NCBI RefSeq assembly: GCF_022447245.1
Contig: NZ_JAKVBC010000028.1
Coordinates: forward strand, 1-64,000
Source of the DNA: Kordia sp.
Lineage (GTDB): Bacteria > Bacteroidota > Bacteroidia > Flavobacteriales > Flavobacteriaceae
Direction of reading: 5' to 3'
DNA length: 64,000 nucleotides
Both the position numbers and the translations under genes were made by a program. Positions 52,223-61,937 of this stretch are shown here, piece after piece (within the stretch, counting starts at the first letter, position 1; the number at the start of each line of letters is the position of its first letter). The notes under the pieces are model-generated. The model was given only the letters and a program-made list of their open reading frames with translations, ran no database searches and had not been told where the DNA came from.

Positions 52223-55078
52223 TTATTTACTCAAATACATTTTTCTACGAGAGTATAAGTTGTAGAAGTCATCATCTTTTAAGCTATCAATAAATAGGAT
52301 GCTTTCTCCTGTACTCTTCATTTCTGGTCCTAAACGCTTGTTTACATTCGGGAACTTGTTGAATGAGAATACTGGTTGTTTGATAGCGTATCCTTCTAAT
52401 TGTGGATTGAAATCAAAGTCCGTTACTTTCTTCTCTCCTAACATTACTTTTGTTGCATAGTTTACATACGGTTCTTTGTATGCTTTTGCGATGAAAGGTA
52501 CTGTACGAGAAGCTCTTGGATTGGCTTCAATGATGTATACCATATCATCTTTGATAGCAAACTGAATATTGATCAATCCGACAGTATTTAATGCTAAGGC
52601 AATCTTTTTAGTATGATCTTTGATTTGTTGCATTACAAATTCACCTAAGTTGAATGGTGGCAAAGTTGCATTTGAATCTCCTGAGTGAATTCCGCAAGGT
52701 TCAATATGCTCCATGATTCCAATGATGTATACATTTTCACCATCACAAATCGCATCTGCTTCTGCTTCTATCGCACCATCTAAGTAGTGATCTAATAAAA
52801 GTTTGTTGTTTGGAATTTTACGAAGTAAGTCAACTACAGTTTCTTCCAATTCTTGCTTGTTGATCACAATTTTCATTCCTTGTCCTCCAAGAACGTAGGA
52901 CGGACGTACTAAGATTGGGAAGTTTAATTCGTCCGCTAGAGCTAATGCTTCATCTGCATTTTCAGCTACACCAAACTCTGGATATGGAATGTTGTTTTCT
53001 TTTAACAAGGTTGAGAAACTTCCTCTGTCTTCAGCTAAATCTAGTGATTGGAAGGTTGTTCCTATAATTTTAACGCCGTAACGATCTAGTTTTTCAGCAA
53101 GCTTTAAGGCAGTTTGTCCTCCTAACTGAACAATAACACCTTCTGGCTTTTCGTGCTGAATGATATCGTAAATATGTTCCCAGAAAACTGGTTCAAAGTA
53201 TAATTTATCAGCTGTATCAAAGTCTGTAGAAACTGTTTCAGGATTACAGTTGATCATAATGGTTTCGTATCCACATTCAGCCGCAGCTAAAACTCCGTGT
53301 ACACAACAGTAATCAAACTCAATACCTTGTCCAATTCTGTTTGGTCCTGAACCTAGTACTACAATCTTTTTACGATCTGTAACCACACTTTCATTGTGTA
53401 CATAACGATTTCCATCTGCTGTTTCAATCTCAGCTTCAAACGTAGAATAATAGTACGGTGTTTTTGCTGTAAATTCTGCCGCACAGGTATCTACTAGCTT
53501 GTATACACGCTTGATTCCTAATTCTTCACGTTTTTTATAGACTTCACTTTCCCAACAACCTAACATGTGTGCAATTTGTCGGTCAGCAAATCCTTTTTGT
53601 TTTGCTTCTAATAATAAATCTTTTGAAATACTATCAATCTTATTGTGCGAAGAAATTTCTTTTTCAAGATTGTATAATTCTTCGTATTGCTTCAAGAACC
53701 ACATGTCAATCTTAGTGATTTCGTAGATTCTGCTTAATGGAATTCCCATCTGAATCGCGTCATAAATCACAAAAACACGATCCCAAGATGCATGTCTTAG
53801 TTTGCTAATGATTTGATCGTAATTTTTATATCCTTTTCCATCAGCTCCTAAACCATTACGTTTAATTTCTAATGATTGTGTGGCTTTGTGTAAGGCTTCT
53901 TGGAACGAACGTCCAATTCCCATAACTTCTCCTACAGCTTTCATTTGAAGTCCTAATTCGCGATCTGAACCTTCAAACTTATCAAAGTTCCAACGTGGTA
54001 TTTTTACAATTACATAGTCTAATGTTGGCTCAAATAACGCTGAAGTTGATTTTGTAATTTGGTTGTCTAATTCGTCAAGTGTATAACCGATGGCTAATTT
54101 TGAAGCAATTTTTGCAATTGGATATCCTGTAGCTTTACTTGCCAAAGCCGAAGAACGCGATACACGTGGATTGATTTCAATAGCAATGATTTCTTCTTGA
54201 TCGTCTGGACTTACCGCAAACTGTACGTTACATCCACCTTCAAAATCTCCGATACTACGCATCATTTTGATCGCCATATCACGCATTTTTTGATAGGTAC
54301 GATCAGATAAAGTCATTGCTGGTGCAACCGTGATAGAATCTCCTGTATGGATTCCCATTGGGTCCATATTTTCAATAGAACAGATAATTACTACGTTATC
54401 ATTTTTGTCACGTAATAATTCTAATTCGTATTCTTTCCATCCCATCATCGCTTTATCAATCATTACTTCATGAATTGGCGATACTTCTAATCCACGGCGT
54501 AATAACTCATCAAAATCTGCTGGATCGTATACGATAGAAGCTCCTGCTCCACCTAATGTGTAGGATGCTCTAATTACTAATGGGAAACCAAACTCTTGTG
54601 CAATTTCTTTTCCTTTTAAGAAAGAAGTCGCAGTTGCTTGTGGTGCCATAGCAACACCTATTTTCCCCATCAATTCTCTAAACTTTTCGCGATCTTCTGT
54701 AATATTGATTGCATCAATATTTACTCCGATTAGTTTTACTCCAAAATCTTCCCATATTCCTTTTTCGTCAGCTTCAATACATAAGTTTAAAGCTGTTTGT
54801 CCTCCCATAGTTGGTAATACTGCATCAATTTGTGGATGCGCTTTCAATATTTCAATTATGGAACGTGTGTTTAGGGGTTTTAGATATACATGATCCGCCA
54901 TAGATGGATCGGTCATGATAGTTGCTGGATTTGAATTGATTAAGATGGTTTCGATTCCATCTTCTCTAAGTGAGCGTAATGATTGTGATCCTGAGTAATC
55001 AAACTCACAGGCTTGACCAATTACGATTGGTCCTGATCCAATAATTAAAATGGATTTTAAGTCTTCTCTTTTTGGCAT
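52223..55078 (-). CDS. carB: Carbamoyl-phosphate synthase large subunit, lacking the C-terminal MGS domain
   Basis: 951 residues from ATG 55078 (MPKREDLKSILIIGSGPIVI); an upstream ATG would add an unlikely hydrophobic tail. Makes carbamoyl phosphate from bicarbonate, ATP and ammonia for arginine and pyrimidines. Two ATP-grasp halves are visible (GYPIAKIASKLAIGYTLDEL near the first carboxyphosphate domain; VVLGSGPNRIGQGIEFDYCC opening the second). It ends at about the second ATP-grasp, without the methylglyoxal-synthase-like allosteric domain of the 1073-residue E. coli enzyme, as is usual in Bacteroidota. carA is not in this window. Confidence 0.96.
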   Translation of the reverse strand: MPKREDLKSILIIGSGPIVIGQACEFDYSGSQSLRSLREDGIETILINSNPATIMTDPSMADHVYLKPLNTRSIIEILKAHPQIDAVLPTMGGQTALNLCIEADEKGIWEDFGVKLIGVNIDAINITEDREKFRELMGKIGVAMAPQATATSFLKGKEIAQEFGFPLVIRASYTLGGAGASIVYDPADFDELLRRGLEVSPIHEVMIDKAMMGWKEYELELLRDKNDNVVIICSIENMDPMGIHTGDSITVAPAMTLSDRTYQKMRDMAIKMMRSIGDFEGGCNVQFAVSPDDQEEIIAIEINPRVSRSSALASKATGYPIAKIASKLAIGYTLDELDNQITKSTSALFEPTLDYVIVKIPRWNFDKFEGSDRELGLQMKAVGEVMGIGRSFQEALHKATQSLEIKRNGLGADGKGYKNYDQIISKLRHASWDRVFVIYDAIQMGIPLSRIYEITKIDMWFLKQYEELYNLEKEISSHNKIDSISKDLLLEAKQKGFADRQIAHMLGCWESEVYKKREELGIKRVYKLVDTCAAEFTAKTPYYYSTFEAEIETADGNRYVHNESVVTDRKKIVVLGSGPNRIGQGIEFDYCCVHGVLAAAECGYETIMINCNPETVSTDFDTADKLYFEPVFWEHIYDIIQHEKPEGVIVQLGGQTALKLAEKLDRYGVKIIGTTFQSLDLAEDRGSFSTLLKENNIPYPEFGVAENADEALALADELNFPILVRPSYVLGGQGMKIVINKQELEETVVDLLRKIPNNKLLLDHYLDGAIEAEADAICDGENVYIIGIMEHIEPCGIHSGDSNATLPPFNLGEFVMQQIKDHTKKIALALNTVGLINIQFAIKDDMVYIIEANPRASRTVPFIAKAYKEPYVNYATKVMLGEKKVTDFDFNPQLEGYAIKQPVFSFNKFPNVNKRLGPEMKSTGESILFIDSLKDDDFYNLYSRRKMYLSK

Positions 55079-55183
55079 TAGTTTGTTGTGTGTTGTGTTG
55101 CGTAAAAATAAAAAAACATTTGGGTACAAAAAAAGGTGTCGCTTCTAAAAAAACAACACCTAATTTATATTACTACAATATCA

Positions 55184-55342
55184 TTATTTCTTGTGTCTTA
55201 ATTCAGATGACACAGATAATTTTTTTCTTCCTTTTGCTCTTCTACGAGCTAGCACTTTTCTACCGTTTACAGAAGCCATTCTTTCTCTGAAACCGTGCTT
55301 GTTTCTTCTTTTTCTTTTCGATGGTTGAAATGTTCTTTTCAT
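55184..55342 (-). CDS. rpmH: 50S ribosomal protein L34
   Basis: 52 residues: [20 protein letters not shown] then [20 protein letters not shown], the invariant L34 sequence. Component of the large ribosomal subunit near the exit region. It carries a C-terminal extension [12 protein letters not shown], common in Bacteroidetes L34. A full consensus promoter lies upstream. It sits between carB and a TPR protein rather than beside dnaA and rnpA. Confidence 0.97.
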   Translation of the reverse strand: MKRTFQPSKRKRRNKHGFRERMASVNGRKVLARRRAKGRKKLSVSSELRHKK

Positions 55343-55415
55343 TACTTAATATATCTTTAATTTCTCTTGAAAATAATTATAATTGCACGCGAGATTCCTT
55401 TCTAAAAGTGCGGCG

Positions 55416-55446
55416 CAAATATACAAAGAGTTTTCACTTTAACAAA
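55416..55446 (-). promoter_or_regulatory. Consensus promoter of rpmH
   Basis: Minus strand TTTG (55446-55443), exactly 19 nt, then TATATTTG (55423-55416): a full TTTG-N19-TAnnTTTG match. The start site would be near 55410, giving a leader of about 68 nt. The opposite-facing gene has TACATTTG at 55480-55487. Confidence 0.8.
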
Positions 55447-55514
55447 CAGATTTTAAAAAATATTTTCGATTGTTTTTTATACATTTGCAACCTCTTTAAA
55501 TATATACTGTTTTT

Positions 55515-56081
55515 ATGTTCAACAAAAATATCAAACTCATTATAGCAGGAGGAATTTTTGCCTTCGCAATTTACCAATTTTACGAAAGTTATATTGGTAA
55601 TGGAATCTTTTTAATTTTATTAGCTGCCATTTTTGTGCTATTCTACTTTAAAAATGAATTTATCTTATTGTCATTCTTAAAGTTACGCAAACAAGATTTT
55701 GATGGTGCGAAACGTATTTTAGGAAGAATTAAGAATCCAGAAACTGCTTTAACGAGAAAACAACAAGGGTATTACTATTACCTACATGGAATTATGGCTT
55801 CGCAAAGCAATTTGACACAAGCTGAGAAACATCTACGCAAAGCTGAAAAGCTAGGCTTAAGTATGTCTCACGATATGGCGATGGTAAAAATGACCTTAGC
55901 AGGTATTGCTGCACAAAAGAATCGTAAGAATGAAGCGAAAAGCTTAATGAAAGAAGCTAAAGACCTAGATAAACGTGGAATGCTTACCGAACAGATTAAA
56001 ATGATGGAGCAGCAAATGAAACGTGCTGCAAGTGCTCCAAAACAGCATTATGGCAATCGTCAGAATATGCGAAGAAGATAA
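55515..56081 (+). CDS. Membrane protein with TPR-like repeats
   Basis: 188 residues: two N-terminal membrane segments (IKLIIAGGIFAFAIYQFY, IGNGIFLILLAAIFVLFYF), then helical repeats like tetratricopeptide units (DFDGAKRILGRIKNPETALT, LTQAEKHLRKAEKLGLSMSH, RKNEAKSLMKEAKDL) and a basic tail. The -7 box TACATTTG at 55480-55487 gives a short leader. Function unknown. Confidence 0.75.
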   Translation: MFNKNIKLIIAGGIFAFAIYQFYESYIGNGIFLILLAAIFVLFYFKNEFILLSFLKLRKQDFDGAKRILGRIKNPETALTRKQQGYYYYLHGIMASQSNLTQAEKHLRKAEKLGLSMSHDMAMVKMTLAGIAAQKNRKNEAKSLMKEAKDLDKRGMLTEQIKMMEQQMKRAASAPKQHYGNRQNMRRR

Positions 56082-56089
56082 GATTTTTG

Positions 56090-56118
56090 AAAAGCGACTT
56101 TTAGGAGTCGCTTTTTTT
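56090..56118 (+). terminator. Terminator after the TPR membrane protein gene
   Basis: A 10-bp stem AAAAGCGACT/AGTCGCTTTT with a 5-nt loop is followed by a long T run. Confidence 0.85.
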
Positions 56119-56119
56119 T

Positions 56120-56385
56120 ATTAAGATTTTAAAATGTAATGATTTGATTAGTGCTTTCATACGTCATTCTAATGTAGGAGCAACAAAGGAATCTGTTAAT
56201 TCATAACTCATATTAGTAATTGAAACGAACAGATTGCCACGAATTTTCTTGAAATTATCACAATGAGGAATCATAGTTTTTTATCAAAACCGCTTGATTG
56301 TCTTATAAAACCAAACTAACGAGTATTTGGTTTTCAAATTACTGCAGCTAAAACAACTTTTTTCACATAGAACTCAAATACATTT
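56120..56385. repeat. Intergenic region with a degenerate flavobacterial interspersed repeat
   Basis: ACGTCATTCTAATGTAGGAG and, on the same strand further along, AGATTGCCACGAATTTTCTT with CACAATGAGG resemble worn copies of the GTCATTCTGAGCG.../GATTGCCACG...CGCAATGACG repeats common between flavobacterial genes. No gene is visible here. Confidence 0.35.
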
Positions 56386-57384
56386 CTATCGTTTCATTCT
56401 GTGTCTCAAAACATCTTTGGTCAATTGTGTATCATCATTGACAAAATGCTTTAATAAAGACATCATTTCATCGTTTTGATGGTTTTTGGAGATTAATTCA
56501 TACGCCATTTTTTGCACATCTTCTTTCGGAGCAATGTCTTTGTTATACTCGTACGTTAATGCTTTGAGAAAGTTTTGTTCATTTGCCTTTTCCACTCGCT
56601 TTTGTTTGAATTCATGAAGTGCGTTTTCCAGTGACGCTTTGTCTTCGAAATTTGCAAAGTAATTATTGGCACAATTCACCGCGTCTTTGTTGTCTGTCCA
56701 ACCTTTCAATAATAATTCATTCGCAGATGGAATGTTGTCCATTTTTTTACGATACATCAAGGAAGCTTTAACGTATTGATAGTTTTTCACATAGTCATCT
56801 ACTACAATTTGATAGTGATGATGTGCGTTTTTTGCATCCTTTATTTTGGTGTAAATATCTCCTACTTTTTCGTTCATCTCCAACTCTTCATAGAGCTTGA
56901 TAGATTTCGTATATGAACGTGCTAGTTCATAACATGCTGCGGCATCTTCCTTACGATAGCATTTTTTTAGATAGATATGTGCCGCTTCGTTATAGAAATA
57001 TCCATCTTTTAAAATATTGGCTGCTCTGTAAGGATTTCGCAATAGCTTTAGTTGTATGTATGCTGCTTTTTTATATTGTTTTTTTGCAATGAATTCTTCG
57101 GTTAGTTTTTCATAACGCTGCATCAAACTATTGAATTGATTGTCGCCGATAGTAGACGTTCCTCCCATTACACTACCTCTTGGAGGTCTACCGCTAAATA
57201 AACTGTTTATCAAATGTGACAACGCAAAGAAAACCAAGGCTAATACGAAAAGTCCACCCAAAAAGCTGGGGAAATCGCCTGCAATGATAGACGTAATAAT
57301 GAGATATATAAACTTTAAGAATAACACAAAGACAATAAAGTAAATTAGCTTTGCGTGAAACTTACTTTTAGCTTCGTTAGTCAT
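56386..57384 (-). CDS. Membrane protein with helical repeats, last gene of the MoxR-vWA operon
   Basis: 332 residues: two N-terminal membrane segments (FIVFVLFLKFIYLIITSII and FLGGLFVLALVFFALSHLI), then helical repeats (KKAAYIQLKLLRNPYRAANI, KEDAAACYELARSYTKSIKL) of TPR/Sel1-like size. Overlaps the upstream gene by 8 bases. It likely links the cytoplasmic MoxR-vWA complex to the membrane. Function inferred from context only. Confidence 0.7.
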   Translation of the reverse strand: MTNEAKSKFHAKLIYFIVFVLFLKFIYLIITSIIAGDFPSFLGGLFVLALVFFALSHLINSLFSGRPPRGSVMGGTSTIGDNQFNSLMQRYEKLTEEFIAKKQYKKAAYIQLKLLRNPYRAANILKDGYFYNEAAHIYLKKCYRKEDAAACYELARSYTKSIKLYEELEMNEKVGDIYTKIKDAKNAHHHYQIVVDDYVKNYQYVKASLMYRKKMDNIPSANELLLKGWTDNKDAVNCANNYFANFEDKASLENALHEFKQKRVEKANEQNFLKALTYEYNKDIAPKEDVQKMAYELISKNHQNDEMMSLLKHFVNDDTQLTKDVLRHRMKR

Positions 57385-58819
57385 CTATAATAGTTTTGTT
57401 TTTATTGGTTAATAAATATAAAAGCCTGATTACAAACGCAATTGTCATCAAGAAAAATATGGTTCCTATACCTGGTTTTGTAAGCATTGGATAGAAAAGA
57501 TAGATTAACAAACATATCAACATTATTACAAGGAGTATTTTACTTTGTATCGACAATTCGTTTCCTCCAAAATAAAAATCACTTTCTTTATTTTCTACTT
57601 CTTCTGTAAATGAGAACAATTCATTTTCTTCTGGTAAATCCATCCAAGAGGTTGGTTTGTTGTCACTTTTAGATTTCGTTTTTGTGTCTTTTACTTTTTT
57701 TGATGTAAAGTAAAGTACAAATACTATAAAAGCTATAAGACATACTATTCCTATTCCAAAACTTTTGATTAATGTGCTTGTCGGAGACGGCGTTGCTTCC
57801 TTATTGTGCTCGTTTGTAATATTGTAATTTCCTGTATCAGTATCTGTTTCGTTATCAATCGGTAAGGTTTCTGATGTCGTTTTACCTCCTTCTTCCAGTA
57901 CTCCTTCTAAAGAAAATTTACGATTGTTTTCTGAATTGAATTGCTCTTTCCCAGTAACGACTTCAACTTGCTGTTTTTTTACCTGATCTACCACATGATA
58001 ACCAATCCAAAAAACAGCTATGATCGCCAGAATTCCTAAAACCGTTTTTAAGTTGGTTTTGGTTTGTTCAGAAATATTTCCCAATCCGATATCATCAAAG
58101 AAATTACTTTTAAATTTATATTTAGCAAACGCTTTTCCTCTTGAAGTTCCCATCATATCTAATGGAACTGCCATTTTTAAAGCTGCTTCAGGATTTTTAT
58201 CTAGATATTTTAAGTATTTCTCAACTTCTTTATTATTACCTTCCAATACCCTTTTCATATCAAAAGGCAAATGTTTTGGATCTATTTGTTCGCTACTAAA
58301 AGGATTGTTGAGTTCTTTTTCTGTTTCTTCTTCTTCTATTTCTACACTAAATGCTGTGACTTGCATTGGAATATTCACGCCTTTAGCAGGAGTTTCTAGC
58401 TTAGGAAATTGCTCTTCTGGCACATTTAGCAATTCTTCCCATTGTACTTCTTCTTCTAATTCAATCAAACCAAATTGATGATGAAAAAAATGTGGTTTTC
58501 CCTTTAGTAATCTCGCAAATTCTTCTTGCCGAAGCGCCATATTGAGCTTCGTATTTTCAGGAATGTAAAAACCTGTATGTACTCTTTGAACACATAGATT
58601 TTGCATAACATCTACTTTTTTTTGCGCGGTTTTAAAAATGATTAAAACTCCTGAAATACTATTTACTTCTGTTCCCGGACACGGATATAATGTACAATCT
58701 GAAAGCTTTAATTGCATACGCTTAATTTCTTCCAACCATACTTTTGGAGAAGCATGCTTGATAAAAATACCACAACGTGTGTATGGACTATTATCGGTAT
58801 GTTGTAATGCTAACTTCAT
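57377..58819 (-). CDS. bpX-type component of a MoxR-vWA ternary system, with membrane segments
   Basis: 480 residues. The N-terminal about 170 residues (HTDNSPYTRCGIFIKHASPK, LYPCPGTEVNSISGVLIIFK) resemble the domain often annotated bpX6 in such loci. Then an acidic linker and three membrane segments (about 275, 365 and 440-465, VLGILAIIAVFWIGYHVVD, IGIVCLIAFIVFVLYF, ILLVIMLICLLIYLFYPML). Start ATG 58819 overlaps the previous stop (ATGA). Assignment to the ternary system is from gene order and memory of the family, not a search. Confidence 0.6.
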   Translation of the reverse strand: MKLALQHTDNSPYTRCGIFIKHASPKVWLEEIKRMQLKLSDCTLYPCPGTEVNSISGVLIIFKTAQKKVDVMQNLCVQRVHTGFYIPENTKLNMALRQEEFARLLKGKPHFFHHQFGLIELEEEVQWEELLNVPEEQFPKLETPAKGVNIPMQVTAFSVEIEEEETEKELNNPFSSEQIDPKHLPFDMKRVLEGNNKEVEKYLKYLDKNPEAALKMAVPLDMMGTSRGKAFAKYKFKSNFFDDIGLGNISEQTKTNLKTVLGILAIIAVFWIGYHVVDQVKKQQVEVVTGKEQFNSENNRKFSLEGVLEEGGKTTSETLPIDNETDTDTGNYNITNEHNKEATPSPTSTLIKSFGIGIVCLIAFIVFVLYFTSKKVKDTKTKSKSDNKPTSWMDLPEENELFSFTEEVENKESDFYFGGNELSIQSKILLVIMLICLLIYLFYPMLTKPGIGTIFFLMTIAFVIRLLYLLTNKNKTIIDD

Positions 58820-59397
58820 GTGTTTAGTATGTGTTCTAAGAAAGGTTCCATGTACTTTACATCAAATTCAAAGATTGGTATTCTTTTTAATGATGCATCT
58901 TCTGGTTTAAAATAATCATTTCCTGCAAACTCTTCATCGGTAGCAATACCTATACCAATGCCAATATAAGACGCCAAATAGAATGTTGGAATGTCTGGAT
59001 TTCCACTTTTAAAAGTGATGATCCCATTTTTATCTATAGTAATCACACTTCCTTCTATAAATTCTACTTGTTGATTTCGCTTGTGGAGATATTTTGTAAA
59101 TTCCCCATCCAAACCTGCCGTTTCTTTGTCTATTAAATCAAAATAACCTGTTTCACCAATAAGCTCTAAGCAATGTTTGCGATTAAATACAATTTCTAAA
59201 TCTCGGGTAATGGTGATTGCGTTGATTTTCGTAAAAACCGAACCGTCAAAATAGGTAATTTGATTTTTTAGATACGCTTGATAAGTTTTTTTAAGTTCTG
59301 ACGTTGGGTCATCGACATCAAAGTACGCGTAATCATCCAAATCAAAATAGGTAAATAAAGGTTCGTCACCGTAATATTTTTTTGTAACCAAATACAA
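58816..59397 (-). CDS. Small component of the MoxR-vWA operon, start codon uncertain
   Basis: 193 residues if TTG at 59397 is used. The frame is open 21 codons further to the TAA of the upstream gene (59461-59463) and reads KSDLSKYEKAVFKHLIVFDE there, which looks like real protein with a lost start. No ATG lies in that stretch. The body (YFDLDDYAYFDVDDP, FEPEDASLKRIPIFEFDVKY-like end) has no family I recognise. Its stop TGA overlaps the next ATG. Confidence 0.6.
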   Translation of the reverse strand: MYLVTKKYYGDEPLFTYFDLDDYAYFDVDDPTSELKKTYQAYLKNQITYFDGSVFTKINAITITRDLEIVFNRKHCLELIGETGYFDLIDKETAGLDGEFTKYLHKRNQQVEFIEGSVITIDKNGIITFKSGNPDIPTFYLASYIGIGIGIATDEEFAGNDYFKPEDASLKRIPIFEFDVKYMEPFLEHILNT

Positions 59398-59460
59398 GCA
59401 TTCATCAAAGACTATTAAATGTTTGAAAACTGCTTTTTCATATTTTGAAAGATCCGATTT

Positions 59461-61209
59461 TTAAGTACGGGGCAGCGTAGTTGTTTTAAAAATCATGTGA
59501 TGGGCTGTTGTCCAATACAATACCATGAGCTCATCTTCATACATGACCGCTAATTTCTGTTGCTTAATTCCAGTTACAAATCGGATATCGCGTTGTATCA
59601 TTCTGAATCCTTTTTGACGGCTTTTAGCACGAAATAGATCTCCATTTTTTTGTAAAATATAAGCGTATTTGTGATCTGTAAAATTAATTGTTGATCGTGT
59701 TGGAAAACCATATAACAATGGATAATTCACAACTTTAGGATCAATTTTCGATTCTTTTTTCTGCCTTCTTTTTTTGTTACGTGGTGGATTTACCCATAAT
59801 TCATACAACGGTAATTGTATATGTTTTGTTAAGCGTTTTGCTCCTTGTTTTATTTTGTATACATCAATGTTTCCTTGACTGTCAGAAGTAATCACACCTC
59901 CAAATTTGTTATGATATGTATTGAATAAACGTCTAATATTTTGATGTTCTAGCGTTTTAGCAGCTGTAAACAAGGTAATTTCAATATTCTCTTCTTCGCA
60001 TTCTTCAATAAACTGTTCAATCGTTGCTGCTGCATCCAACAAAGGTGATGTAAGTTGTAAACCTTTGATAATTTTTTCTTTTTCATCAAAGTACAATGGT
60101 GTATACGTTTGCCCTAAAGCATAAGGTTGAAAGTGCATCTCATTTTTTGGATGATGTATAAACGAAAAAGCGGTTGCATACGATAGTATTTTTGGTGTTC
60201 CCCAGTTTTTGATCGTTGTATCAATTAAAAATATACGTGTGCGCAAATCTTCTTCTGGCGTGGTTTCTCGACGAATAAATAAGGCTTCTTTGTTAGCAAT
60301 TCTGTGCAAGAATATCAAATCATCATTCGCAAATTCTGACATCAAGATATTGTCAAACTTTCCTTTGTTGGTAATGTCTGAAATTCCACCTAGAGGCATT
60401 TCTCCGGGATGTACATAATGCATTGGCAATTGAATTCCTGACCATAAACGTTTGATTAAGCTTCCCATAAAAAAGGTTTTTGGGTCTTCGATCAATTCTT
60501 TTATAAAGTCTGGATTTTCACTAAAATGTTCTATTTCCGTATCTTCTGGTTCTACGGGAACTTCTGTTATTTTAAGCCATGCTGTCAATACATCGTTTAC
60601 AGAAGGATAACGATGATGTAATGAGGCCAAAGCATTGATATCTTTACTCAATGCTGCAACCGAGATGTTCTTTTTTTCACTACATATATTGAGTTTAAAA
60701 TGGTGATTTTCTATAAAATCAAGAATTTCACTTGAGTATTTTTGAGATAGACTGTGATTTGCCGCTTCAAACAAAAAGACAAATAAATCAATTCTGTTTT
60801 TCCCAGTTTTATATACAGATGGTAATGCTTGTAAGGTTTTTAAAAATGCTTCAGCAGCTGCAAAATCAATATGATCTACTGACGGAAAATTTTTATGCTG
60901 TTCTAAAATGTCGTCAAAGATTTCAGTTAAGGCAGCTTTTACTTCTCCTGAATTTGTCGCTAAAAATGTAAGCACCAACGCTCCAAATGGCGGAAACCCA
61001 GTTTCAGAAAGCAATTTTAGTATCTCAACAACTTGTTCTTTGTACGCAATGGTCATTCCATCTGGAATACTGATACAATTGTAGCCACCACGATAATCCT
61101 GTGCATTCTCTATCACAGTTCCTTGAAACATATGATCAATCTCCCATTCCCAAAAATAGGCATCATACGATTCAAAGTAATATATGGCTTTTGATTGCGT
61201 TTCGTTCAT
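59461..61209 (-). CDS. vWA-like protein with degenerate metal site (MoxR-vWA-bpX ternary system)
   Basis: 582 residues. Helical N-terminal half (about 1-300), then a vWA-type strand and turn RTRIFLIDTTIKNWGTPKIL at about 330-350. Relatives in this family have DTSLSMWG there, so Ser residues of the metal site are replaced by Thr and Ile-Lys. C-terminal about 120 residues are beta-rich (NFTDHKYAYILQKNGDLFRA, VTGIKQQKLAVMYEDELMVL) like a small propeller. It starts 3 bases after the 241-residue gene. Probable core of the ternary complex. Confidence 0.65.
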   Translation of the reverse strand: MNETQSKAIYYFESYDAYFWEWEIDHMFQGTVIENAQDYRGGYNCISIPDGMTIAYKEQVVEILKLLSETGFPPFGALVLTFLATNSGEVKAALTEIFDDILEQHKNFPSVDHIDFAAAEAFLKTLQALPSVYKTGKNRIDLFVFLFEAANHSLSQKYSSEILDFIENHHFKLNICSEKKNISVAALSKDINALASLHHRYPSVNDVLTAWLKITEVPVEPEDTEIEHFSENPDFIKELIEDPKTFFMGSLIKRLWSGIQLPMHYVHPGEMPLGGISDITNKGKFDNILMSEFANDDLIFLHRIANKEALFIRRETTPEEDLRTRIFLIDTTIKNWGTPKILSYATAFSFIHHPKNEMHFQPYALGQTYTPLYFDEKEKIIKGLQLTSPLLDAAATIEQFIEECEEENIEITLFTAAKTLEHQNIRRLFNTYHNKFGGVITSDSQGNIDVYKIKQGAKRLTKHIQLPLYELWVNPPRNKKRRQKKESKIDPKVVNYPLLYGFPTRSTINFTDHKYAYILQKNGDLFRAKSRQKGFRMIQRDIRFVTGIKQQKLAVMYEDELMVLYWTTAHHMIFKTTTLPRT

Positions 61210-61211
61210 GA

Positions 61212-61937
61212 CTATCGTGACAATCGGTATCCGCTGATTGTTAGTTTTTGTATGTTTTCTTTAGCTATTTTAAAATATGTATTGTCCCTTTGCATGACAA
61301 TGATATCATTACTATTTTGATTGACTTTTTTGTTGAAATAACGACTCAATTCTGGATGTTCAAAATCGTATCCTGCGGGCAACAAGAAATTTTGCGTTTG
61401 CCAATAGGCTTTTCCAGGTACAGACAATAATGGCGTTCCTATAATCAAAGCTTTCTCATCAGCAATCACCCAACTGAGTTGTTTTAGACGAATTGCTGGC
61501 ATTTTTGGAATGATTTCATCCAATGTGTCTAATGAAATTAATTGTGCTGCTGCAGTGCGCTCTATACTTGACGGAACAATTTTAAAATCTATGTCGGCAT
61601 CAACTCCAAAAAAATTAAAATTATAATCTGGTACTTCCACAGGTAATGCCTTGTGAATTGGTGACCAAAGCAGCGAGGTTTTTAGTCGTTCTTCAGGTAA
61701 ATTTCCACCTAATAGAAACAGCGCATTATCTTGCTGAAAGTATATCTTTTTGAACGGAATGCTTCGAATTTCAGGGCTATTTAATTGGCTTGGCGCAATT
61801 CCTCGTACCCAAATATCGTCGTTATCAGTTCCCATTCGCAAGGATTTCCACAAACGAATTTGCGCTAATTTGTCTTTATATTTTGAAGGCAATCGCAACC
61901 AATATTCGGTTACACCTTGTGTAAGATCTCTTTCCAC
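61212..61937 (-). CDS. bpX-type beta-rich component of the MoxR-vWA ternary system
   Basis: 241 residues. Beta-rich with the segments EYWLRLPSKYKDKLAQIRLW and DNDDIWVRGIAPSQLNSPEI, typical of the small protein next to MoxR in these operons (often called bpX2 or similar). It overlaps the MoxR gene by 28 bases. No catalytic motif is visible. Confidence 0.6.
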   Translation of the reverse strand: MERDLTQGVTEYWLRLPSKYKDKLAQIRLWKSLRMGTDNDDIWVRGIAPSQLNSPEIRSIPFKKIYFQQDNALFLLGGNLPEERLKTSLLWSPIHKALPVEVPDYNFNFFGVDADIDFKIVPSSIERTAAAQLISLDTLDEIIPKMPAIRLKQLSWVIADEKALIIGTPLLSVPGKAYWQTQNFLLPAGYDFEHPELSRYFNKKVNQNSNDIIVMQRDNTYFKIAKENIQKLTISGYRLSR

